51,382 nucleotides of DNA. It comes from VBDM01 sp035499735 (GTDB taxonomy: Bacteria > Pseudomonadota > Gammaproteobacteria > Burkholderiales > SG8-39). Where the stretch lies: the NCBI GenBank assembly GCA_035499735.1, contig DATJYC010000035.1, positions 1 through 51,382 of the forward strand. The letters run 5' to 3'. Both the position numbers and the translations under genes were made by a program. This document shows, piece after piece, positions 1-6,393 of this stretch. The stretch's first letter is position 1. Each line of letters opens with the position of its first letter. The notes beneath the pieces were generated by a model, which worked only from the letters and a program-made list of their open reading frames with translations, was not told where the DNA came from and did no database searches.

Positions 1-210
1 CGCCTTGGTGCCGCTGCGCAGCTCCTTCTGGTCGATGTAGTCGAAGCGCAGATCCATGCGCAGCCCGGGCTCCCCGCCCCCGAAGCCCTGGGCCGACCAG
101 TCGGTATTCAGGCTGCATCCGCAGCTCGAGCAGGCGAGCGCCGCCTTGGACGCCACGGCGCCCGCGCAAAAGAGAGCGCCCGCGACGCTCTTCGAAATCG
201 AAGGTTTCAT
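1..210 (-). CDS. Exported Cys-rich protein, N-terminal fragment
   Basis: Only the first 70 codons are inside the window; the gene runs off the left edge. It starts with ATG at 210 behind a strong AGGAGAGG ribosome site. Residues 1-27 look like a signal peptide ending in Ala-Leu-Ala. The mature part begins with a dense cysteine motif, CSSCGCS, followed by a stretch of alternating polar and hydrophobic residues (LRMDLRFDYIDQ) that would suit an outer-membrane beta strand. I do not recognise a named family with certainty. The downstream position after a DUF2946 gene on the same strand hints at metal handling, but this is inference only. Confidence 0.7.
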   Translation of the reverse strand, partial: MKPSISKSVAGALFCAGAVASKAALACSSCGCSLNTDWSAQGFGGGEPGLRMDLRFDYIDQKELRSGTKA

Positions 211-316
211 GATCCTCTCCTAAGGTCCCCGGAATCCGCCGGGACCAATCGCAAAGTCAAAGTAGAACGAGAACCCGAAACGCCGAGGCGCCCGGGCGGT
301 CGTCTGGGAATCTCAG

Positions 317-682
317 CTAGAGAGTCGGGGGCGCGCGCGGCCGCGCGGGCGGATAACGGAGCAGGTCTCCGGGAACAACGAGATCCGCGGAGGGAGCGTA
401 GTCCGCTTCGAGTTGCAGCGCGGACAGGAGGAACACCCCGGTTGCGGAGGACTGCGCAAGGAGTTTCTGCGATGCCATGCAGCACATCGCGCAGTCACGG
501 GAATCATCGCCCGCGGGGAGGCTGCCGGTGCCGTCGCCCCCGGCCTTCTTTGCGTGAACCGAGCAGATTTCCAGATCCGGCCCGGCGCGTTTCGCGTACG
601 ACATGAGCGGCCACGCAGCGCTCGCCGTCATCGACAGCAGCATGACCCACGCGACTGCTTTGCGTACTCGGGCTCGGCTCAC
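317..682 (-). CDS. DUF2946 family protein
   Basis: A small 121-residue protein with an N-terminal membrane segment or signal peptide (about residues 8-30). It then carries the features typical of DUF2946: ICSVHAKK near residue 39 and CAMCCMASQ around residue 64, a Cys/His set that could bind a metal. The proline-rich C-terminus is unremarkable. DUF2946 proteins are often encoded beside copper-related TonB receptors or copper chaperones, but their function is not established. It lies 106 bases upstream of the partial exported protein on the same strand, so the two may be cotranscribed. It is divergent from sodB. Confidence 0.75.
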   Translation of the reverse strand: MSRARVRKAVAWVMLLSMTASAAWPLMSYAKRAGPDLEICSVHAKKAGGDGTGSLPAGDDSRDCAMCCMASQKLLAQSSATGVFLLSALQLEADYAPSADLVVPGDLLRYPPARPRAPPTL

Positions 683-783
683 GAATGCCTTGTATCACAG
701 CCGTCGCGACAGGGTCAATCCCGGTGGGAAACGGCAATGGTCCGTGCTAGAAAGCGCACGGCGAAGAGCGCGCTGACGAGTGG

Positions 784-816
784 CTTAAGGTCTGCTTAAG
801 CTGCGCGCCATAACGT
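784..816 (+). promoter_or_regulatory. PmrA-box promoter of sodB
   Basis: CTTAAG at 784-789 and CTTAAG at 795-800 form a direct repeat with a 5-base spacer, the arrangement of the PmrA/BasR box. A -10-like hexamer TAACGT sits at 811-816, exactly 10 bases after the second repeat. The same geometry recurs before htrA. The likely binder is the response regulator encoded at 3986-4663. Confidence 0.72.
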
Positions 817-847
817 GCTCCCTTATCGGCCGATCAGGAGAAGCAAC

Positions 848-1504
848 ATGCGACTCGCAGACAGGATCATGAAGTCGGAGCACGTCCCACCCGAGCTGGG
901 CTACCCGATGAACGCGCTCGAGCCGTTCATGTCCAGGGAAACGCTCGCGTATCACTACGGGAAGCACCACCGGGGATACGCGAGCAAGCTCAACTCGCAG
1001 ATCCGCGGCACGCAGTACGAAGACGCGGGCCTGGAGGACATCGTCAAGGGGGCGACCGGAACCATCTTCAACAACGCCGCGCAGCTCTGGAACCACAACT
1101 TCTTCTGGCGATGCCTGCATCCGGCTGGCGGCGGGGATCCATCCGCCGTGGTCGGCGAGACGCTGGAGCTCGCGTTCGGCAGCGTGGAGGCTTTCAGGCA
1201 ATTCTTCACCAAGGCTGCGATCGAGAAGTTCGGATCGGGCTGGACGTGGCTGGTGAAGCTGCGGGACGGGCGCTTCGTCGTGCGCAACACGGACGACGCC
1301 GACTGCCCGCTGGCCACAGGCGACCACGCGCTGCTCGTCTGCGACGTGTGGGAGCATGCCTACTATATCGACTACCGCAATGACCGCTCGAAGTACCTCG
1401 ATGCCTACTGGAAGATCGTCAACTGGAGGTTCCTCGAGGAGAACCTTGCGGCGGCGAGCATGTCGAACCCACCGTTCAGCCGCCAGCGCGCAAGCCGCAG
1501 ATGA
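848..1504 (+). CDS. sodB: Superoxide dismutase, Fe type
   Basis: A 218-residue Fe/Mn superoxide dismutase that converts superoxide to oxygen and hydrogen peroxide in the cytoplasm. The metal ligands are visible: the first His in YHYGKHH (His36), the His in NNAAQLWNH, and Asp and His in DVWEHAYYIDY. The Gln in FNNAAQLWNH is the position typical of iron enzymes, so I call it Fe type. An ATG at 815 is in frame, but the ATG at 848 follows a good AGGAG site and is preferred. There is no signal peptide. The stop overlaps the next start (ATGA). A PmrA-like box lies 48 bases upstream. Confidence 0.93.
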   Translation: MRLADRIMKSEHVPPELGYPMNALEPFMSRETLAYHYGKHHRGYASKLNSQIRGTQYEDAGLEDIVKGATGTIFNNAAQLWNHNFFWRCLHPAGGGDPSAVVGETLELAFGSVEAFRQFFTKAAIEKFGSGWTWLVKLRDGRFVVRNTDDADCPLATGDHALLVCDVWEHAYYIDYRNDRSKYLDAYWKIVNWRFLEENLAAASMSNPPFSRQRASRR

Positions 1505-1932
1505 TCCCCTCGCGAAGACTCGGTTCGCTGTTGTTCGTCGGGCTGATCGCCTTTTGCGCGCTGTCGGCCCGCGCAGAGGCCCCCTCCGCTCTGCCGCGCG
1601 CGACGATCGCCGGCTTGCGGTACTACGACTCGATCGGGATTCTGAAGCCCGCAGGCGACGCGACGATATTCGACAACGCCGGCAACCTTGAAGTGTTGGT
1701 CGCCGTCGCGCCGGCCTTGCGTCCCGGCGACCGGGTCGTGCTCACCCTGGACGGGCACCCTGCCGCGAGCGGGGCGGGATTGCGCTTCGCGCTTTCCGGG
1801 ATCGACCGCGGGGAACACACGCTGGTTGCGAAAGCCGTGGACAGCGACGGCGATTCCCTGATCGCATCTCCTCCCGTGGTCTTCAACCTCTGGCGGGCGT
1901 CCCGCCTGTTTCCCAATCGCCGGGGAGGATAG
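1501..1932 (+). CDS. Small exported Ig-like protein
   Basis: A 143-residue protein with an N-terminal signal peptide (about residues 1-25, ending near SARA). The rest looks like one Ig-like beta-sandwich: RPGDRVVLTLDG, then GIDRGEHTLVAKAVDSDGD. This resembles the region found after the DUF4124 domain in other proteobacterial exported proteins, but the DUF4124 part itself is absent. It is translationally coupled to sodB by a 4-base overlap. Its role is unknown; position and export suggest a periplasmic accessory in the same stress response. Confidence 0.75.
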   Translation: MIPSRRLGSLLFVGLIAFCALSARAEAPSALPRATIAGLRYYDSIGILKPAGDATIFDNAGNLEVLVAVAPALRPGDRVVLTLDGHPAASGAGLRFALSGIDRGEHTLVAKAVDSDGDSLIASPPVVFNLWRASRLFPNRRGG

Positions 1933-1944
1933 CGCGGTTCAGCT

Positions 1945-1977
1945 CTTAAGCTCGACTTAAGGGCGGCGCCGTATCGT
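1945..1977 (+). promoter_or_regulatory. PmrA-box promoter of htrA
   Basis: CTTAAG at 1945-1950 and 1956-1961, 5-base spacer, followed after exactly 10 bases by TATCGT (1972-1977) as a -10 hexamer. This is the same architecture as the sodB promoter at 784-816. The htrA start codon is at 2013, behind AAAGGAG. Confidence 0.75.
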
Positions 1978-2012
1978 ACGCCGGTCAAACAACCTGGCAA
2001 AGGAGCTCCACC

Positions 2013-3458
2013 ATGATTTCTAGGACTATCGGCAAGGCGGCCGTCTGCGCGCTGGTTCCGGTGCTTGTCGCCGGATGCATCTCGAAAGGCGCCACGGCGA
2101 GCACTACGGCAATGGCGAAGCCCGAGGCGCCGGTCGCGACCCAGGCCTCCGCGACGCCGTCGGTCGCCCTGCCCGACTTCAGCGCGCTTGCCGCGCAGGC
2201 CGGCCCCGCGGTCGTCAACATCAGCATCACGAAGACCGTCGCGAACGTCGCGCAGACGCTCCCGTTCGACCAGAACGATCCGTTCTTCCAGTTCTTCAAG
2301 CGCTTTCAGATCCCGATGCCGCAGCAGTCGCCTGCCCACGGGATCGGCTCGGGCTTCATCATCAGTCCCGACGGCTACATCCTGACCAACGCTCACGTGG
2401 TCAACGGCGCTACCGAAGTAGACGTGAAGCTCACCGATCGGCGCGAGTTCAAGTCCAAGGTAATCGGCTCCGACTCGCGCACCGACGTGGCGCTGCTCAA
2501 GATCGACGCAAAGGGGCTGCCGACCCTGAAAATCGGCGATCCCTCCAAGGTCCGGGTCGGGCAATGGGTCGTGGCGATGGGATCGCCATTCGGGTTCGAG
2601 AACTCGGTGACCGCCGGGATCGTCTCGGCCAAGTCGCGCACGCTGCCAGACAGCGGTTACGTGCCGTTCATCCAGACCGACGTCGCCGTCAACCCGGGCA
2701 ACTCCGGGGGCCCGCTGTTCGACCTCAAGGGCGAAGTGATCGGCATCAACTCGCAGATCTACAGCCAGACCGGCGGCTACATGGGCCTGTCGTTTGCGAT
2801 TCCGATCGACGTCGCCATGCACGTGGAAGAACAGCTGCAGCGCTACGGCAAGGTCACGCACGGCCGCCTCGGGGTGACGATCCAGGAGATCGATCAGAAT
2901 CTGGCCGAATCCTTCGGCCTCAAGAAGGTCCAGGGCGCGCTCGTCAGCGCGGTGGAAAACGGCAGTCCTGCGGCGCGCGCAGGCGTCAAGCCGGGCGACG
3001 TCATACTCGGCTTCGACGGCAAGGCGGTCGACCACTCGTCGACGCTCCCGCTGCTCGTGGGCGACATGAAGCCGGGCCAGATCGCGGAACTCCGCGTCTG
3101 GCGCGACGGCTCCGAGCGCACCCTCAAGGTGACCGTGGGCGCGGCGCCCGCCGAGCAGGTTGCGTCATCGAACGCGCCTGCCGGCAACAACTCCGGGCGG
3201 CTCGGCCTGATCGTGCGCCCGCTGACCTCGGACGAGATCGCCCAGATGCACGTCAAGGGCGGCCTCGTCGTCGAAGAGTCGGGTGGGGCGGCCGCCAAGG
3301 CCGGCATCGAGCCCGGCGACGTCATCCTGGCGCTGAACGAGCAGCCGGTGAAGAGCACACGGGAGCTGCGCCGCTTGCTCGACAAGTCGGGCAAGCGTGT
3401 CGCGCTGCTGGTACAACGCAACAACTCGCAGACATACGTGCCGGTCGACCTTGGCTGA
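2013..3458 (+). CDS. htrA: HtrA/DegP-family serine protease, lipoprotein
   Basis: A 481-residue periplasmic quality-control protease/chaperone. The N-terminus ends in a lipobox (VAGC, Cys22), so it is probably a membrane-anchored lipoprotein rather than a soluble DegP. The trypsin-like triad is His128 (LTNAHVV), Asp158 (RTDVALL) and Ser231 (GNSGGP). Two PDZ domains follow, beginning near residues 285 and 395. The length suits the DegP/MucD group. It has its own PmrA-like promoter and is followed by a strong terminator, after which the two-component genes begin. It probably removes misfolded envelope proteins under stress. Confidence 0.93.
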   Translation: MISRTIGKAAVCALVPVLVAGCISKGATASTTAMAKPEAPVATQASATPSVALPDFSALAAQAGPAVVNISITKTVANVAQTLPFDQNDPFFQFFKRFQIPMPQQSPAHGIGSGFIISPDGYILTNAHVVNGATEVDVKLTDRREFKSKVIGSDSRTDVALLKIDAKGLPTLKIGDPSKVRVGQWVVAMGSPFGFENSVTAGIVSAKSRTLPDSGYVPFIQTDVAVNPGNSGGPLFDLKGEVIGINSQIYSQTGGYMGLSFAIPIDVAMHVEEQLQRYGKVTHGRLGVTIQEIDQNLAESFGLKKVQGALVSAVENGSPAARAGVKPGDVILGFDGKAVDHSSTLPLLVGDMKPGQIAELRVWRDGSERTLKVTVGAAPAEQVASSNAPAGNNSGRLGLIVRPLTSDEIAQMHVKGGLVVEESGGAAAKAGIEPGDVILALNEQPVKSTRELRRLLDKSGKRVALLVQRNNSQTYVPVDLG

Positions 3459-3472
3459 GAACGGTGCGCGGT

Positions 3473-3500
3473 GGCGGCCCGGACACCGGGCCGCCCTTTT
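3473..3500 (+). terminator. Rho-independent terminator after htrA
   Basis: A perfect 10-bp stem (GGCGGCCCGG / CCGGGCCGCC) with a 3-base loop at 3473-3495, followed by CTTTT. It stands 15 bases after the htrA stop. Only about 30 bases separate it from the next start codon, so it may act as a partial terminator that lets some htrA transcripts continue into the regulator genes. Confidence 0.85.
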
Positions 3501-3531
3501 CTCGAAGTGCTAACCTTGTTGGAGGTATCTC

Positions 3532-3966
3532 ATGAAGCCCACTAGATTGTTGTTCGCCGGCGCTCTCGCCGCCGCTCTTGCCCTGCCTGCAACCGCCGCG
3601 ACCATGCTGATGCATAGCACGGCTCTGCCGGAGCTCAAGACCGAAGGCAACATTACCTACATGAGCGGCGGCATCGGGAAGCCGGAATCGACGGCCATGA
3701 AGGCCGAGGCCAGGCATTACCCCCTCACCATGATCTTCTCCGGAAACAAGGACAACGAGTACCTGGCCGACGTCCACGTCACCATCCAGGACCACACCGG
3801 CAAGGATGTCCTCAGCACCGTTTCCAAGGGCCCGATCATGCTGGTGAAGCTCCCCGCGGGCCGCTACACGGTCATCGCGGACGCCAACGGGAAGTCCTTC
3901 AAGCGCGCCGTGCTCGTCCGCGAAACGGGTGAACGGCAGCTCAGCTTCCACTGGCCGCAGGTCTGA
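3532..3966 (+). CDS. Small periplasmic protein, carboxypeptidase-regulatory-like
   Basis: A 144-residue protein with a clear signal peptide (cleavage after ATAA, about residue 23), behind a GGAGG site. The mature part has a beta-sandwich pattern: ADVHVTIQDHTGKDVLSTVS, then KGPIMLVKLPAGRYTVIADAN. This resembles carboxypeptidase-regulatory-like or transthyretin-like folds, which are common in small periplasmic proteins coded beside sensor kinases. It ends 20 bases before the response regulator, so it is probably the first gene of the two-component operon. It may sense or signal to the kinase, but that is inference. Confidence 0.8.
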   Translation: MKPTRLLFAGALAAALALPATAATMLMHSTALPELKTEGNITYMSGGIGKPESTAMKAEARHYPLTMIFSGNKDNEYLADVHVTIQDHTGKDVLSTVSKGPIMLVKLPAGRYTVIADANGKSFKRAVLVRETGERQLSFHWPQV

Positions 3967-3985
3967 AGCTGCAGAGGAATGCGCC

Positions 3986-4663
3986 GTGCGGGTGCTGCTC
4001 GTAGAAGACGACCCGATGATCGGCGAGAGCATCCGCACGGGCCTGCGCCATGACGGCTACGTGGTCGATTGGGTTCAGGACGGACGGGCCGCGGAGATCG
4101 CGATCGAGAGCGAGCCCTATGCCCTCGTCCTCCTCGATCTGGGCCTCCCGCGCAAGGACGGGTTTTCCGTTCTGGCCAGCCTCCGCGCCCGCAAGCAGCG
4201 CGTTCCCGTCCTGATTCTCACCGCCCGGGACGCGGTGTCCGACCGCGTCAAGGGGCTCGACGCCGGAGCCGACGACTATCTGGTCAAGCCGTTCGATCTG
4301 GACGAGCTGGCGGCGCGCATGCGGGCGGTGCTGCGGCGCGAAGCGGGACGCGCAGAGCCGTTGGTGTCCCACGGCGCGCTCTCGCTCAACCCCGCCACGC
4401 ACGAGGTCTCGCACCATGGCAACACGGTTCCCGTATCTGCCCGCGAGTTCGCCTTGCTCCAGGCCTTGCTGCAGCGGCCGGGGGCCGCGTTGAGCCGCGC
4501 GCAGCTGGAGGAACGTCTCTACGGATGGGGCGAAGAAGTCGCGAGCAACGCCGTCGAAGTCCACATCCACAACCTGCGCAAGAAGCTGGGGGACCACGTC
4601 ATCCGCACGGTCCGCGGAATCGGCTACGCCATCGCCGGCGAGGACCAGGGCGCCGGAGCCTAG
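3986..4663 (+). CDS. OmpR-family response regulator, PmrA/QseB type
   Basis: A 225-residue response regulator. The receiver domain has the acidic pair Asp8-Asp9, phospho-acceptor Asp51 (LLDLGLP) and the LVKPF lysine near residue 102. A winged-helix DNA-binding domain fills residues 128-220. I place the start at the GTG at 3986, seven bases after AGAGGA, because MRVLLVEDD is the canonical N-terminus; an upstream in-frame ATG at 3929 would lie inside the previous gene. The protein most resembles PmrA/BasR and QseB. The two CTTAAG-N5-CTTAAG sites in this window fit the known PmrA box, so it likely controls sodB and htrA. Confidence 0.93.
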   Translation: MRVLLVEDDPMIGESIRTGLRHDGYVVDWVQDGRAAEIAIESEPYALVLLDLGLPRKDGFSVLASLRARKQRVPVLILTARDAVSDRVKGLDAGADDYLVKPFDLDELAARMRAVLRREAGRAEPLVSHGALSLNPATHEVSHHGNTVPVSAREFALLQALLQRPGAALSRAQLEERLYGWGEEVASNAVEVHIHNLRKKLGDHVIRTVRGIGYAIAGEDQGAGA

Positions 4664-4682
4664 GCGGCCGGGAGCCCAGCCG

Positions 4683-6026
4683 ATGTCGATCAGGAGGAAC
4701 CTTCTGGTGGCGCTGCTCCTGGCGCTGCTGCTCGTGGGGCTGGCGGCAAGCGCAGCGACCTATTTCGCCGCTCGCAGGGAAGCGAACGAGATGTTCGATT
4801 ATCAGCTGCGGCAGATGGCTCTGTCGCTGCGCGATCAGACGCTGCAAGCGCAGAATCTTCTGAGTCCCGACTTCGACTATGATTTCATAGTGCAGGTCTG
4901 GGATCCCCGCGGCTCCATTGTCTATCTGTCCAATCAGAACACTCTTCTGCCGCAAAGTGCCCAGGGGTTCGATACCGTTCGAGTGAACGCGGAGACCTGG
5001 CGCGTCTTCACGATGCGTAACGCCGACAAGACCATCCAGGTCGCGCTCCCGATGAGCCTGCGCAGCGATCGCGCCGCCGCGGTCGCGCTTCGCCTTCTGA
5101 TCCCGATCGTCGCCTCGATACCGCTGTTCGCCATCCTCATCTGGCTGCTCGTGGGCCGGGGTCTCGCTCCCCTCGCGAGCATCGCGCGCGCGATCGGACG
5201 GCGCGCCCCGGACTCTCTCGAGCCTCTGGGCGAAAGCGGCCTGCCCGGCGAAGTCCAGCCGATGGTGGCTCAGCTCAACGGTCTGCTCGAGCGGCTCGGG
5301 CAGGCAATCGAAGCGAGGAAGCGATTCACCGCCGACGCGGCGCACGAGCTGCGCACGCCGCTGTCCGCGCTTCAGCTGCAACTGCAGGTTCTCGAGCGGG
5401 CGCAGACCGCCGAACAGCGGCGCGAGGCACTCGAGCGCTTGAGAGCGGGGGCGCGGCGTGCGAGCCGCCTGGTCGAGCAGCTGCTCACGCTTGCGCGCGT
5501 CGAGCCGGATTCCCCATTGACGCCGACTGCGGCAGTGAGGCTCGATCGACTCGCGGAAAGCCGCGTCGCGGAAATCGAGCCGCTGGCCACCGCCAAGCAC
5601 GTCGAGCTGCGGCTGGGCCGCATCGAGCCCATCGTCGCCGACGGCGACGAGGATGCGCTGGGTACCCTCCTCGTCAACCTCCTGGAGAATGCGATCCGCT
5701 ACACGCCTCCAGGCGGGCGCGTGTCGGTCGACGCGTGCATGGATGGCGGCGCGCCGATGCTCGCGGTCACCGACAACGGCCCCGGCATTTCTCCAGGCGA
5801 TCGCGAGCGGGTCTTCGACCGCTTCTACCGGGTGCCCGGCGCCGGCGCGCCGGGAAGCGGCCTGGGGCTCGCGATCGTCAAGCGTGTCGCCGAGCTGCAC
5901 GGCGCTCGAATCGAGCTCGCCGACGGGGAGCACGGCGCCGGTCTCGCCGCGCGAGTCCGCTTCCCGTCTTTCGACGCCAAACGCGAGCGCTCGTCACCAA
6001 CCAGCCAGGAGGCCAGCGATGACTGA
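4683..6026 (+). CDS. Sensor histidine kinase, QseC/PmrB type
   Basis: A 447-residue inner-membrane kinase paired with the regulator 19 bases upstream. It has one membrane helix at about residues 8-28, a periplasmic sensor of roughly 110 residues, a second helix near residues 138-160 and a HAMP-like linker. The catalytic part shows the H-box AAHELRTPLSAL, the N-box NLLENAIRY, the G1 box VTDNGPGIS and the G2 box GSGLGLAI. The length and layout fit QseC/PmrB kinases with a short periplasmic domain. I see no obvious iron-binding ExxE pair in the sensor, so the signal cannot be named. The stop overlaps the next start. Confidence 0.93.
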   Translation: MSIRRNLLVALLLALLLVGLAASAATYFAARREANEMFDYQLRQMALSLRDQTLQAQNLLSPDFDYDFIVQVWDPRGSIVYLSNQNTLLPQSAQGFDTVRVNAETWRVFTMRNADKTIQVALPMSLRSDRAAAVALRLLIPIVASIPLFAILIWLLVGRGLAPLASIARAIGRRAPDSLEPLGESGLPGEVQPMVAQLNGLLERLGQAIEARKRFTADAAHELRTPLSALQLQLQVLERAQTAEQRREALERLRAGARRASRLVEQLLTLARVEPDSPLTPTAAVRLDRLAESRVAEIEPLATAKHVELRLGRIEPIVADGDEDALGTLLVNLLENAIRYTPPGGRVSVDACMDGGAPMLAVTDNGPGISPGDRERVFDRFYRVPGAGAPGSGLGLAIVKRVAELHGARIELADGEHGAGLAARVRFPSFDAKRERSSPTSQEASDD

Positions 6027-6375
6027 AGAGCGAAAACGATTCCGCCTGCGCGCGCTCGCGTGCGGCCTCTGCGCCCTGGCGGTCGCGGGGTGCGCGAGCG
6101 TCGAGCTCGGTTCGCCTTTCGATCTGCAGTCCTTCGAGGCCAGCGTTCAGCGGGGCGTCACCACGCGAGCACAGGTACAGGCCTGGCTCGGCGCCCCGCC
6201 GAGCCGCGGCGTCGACGTCGAATCCACGGGAGAGACATTCGAGCAGTGGACCTACTACTACGGCGAAGGGCAGCTCCCTCGCCTCGGCGGGTCGCGATGG
6301 AAATCGCTGCAGATCAGGTTCGACGCGGGCGGCGTGGTGCGCGCCTACAACTGGTCGAGCAATCCCCAGCCATAG
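6019..6375 (+). CDS. BamE/SmpA-like small lipoprotein
   Basis: A 118-residue lipoprotein. The start at 6019 follows CCAGGAGG and overlaps the kinase stop by 8 bases. The lipobox is VAGC near residue 24. The mature part carries VQRGVTTRAQVQAWLGAPP and then a tyrosine-rich strand (TFEQWTYYYGEG) and LQIRFDAGGVV. This is the pattern of the SmpA/OmlA (BamE) fold: a short helix pair followed by a three-stranded sheet. It is probably anchored in the outer membrane. It is too divergent to be the housekeeping BamE with confidence, and its partner is unknown. Confidence 0.78.
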   Translation: MTEERKRFRLRALACGLCALAVAGCASVELGSPFDLQSFEASVQRGVTTRAQVQAWLGAPPSRGVDVESTGETFEQWTYYYGEGQLPRLGGSRWKSLQIRFDAGGVVRAYNWSSNPQP

Positions 6376-6393
6376 CGCGCGTTGCGCGGTGCC

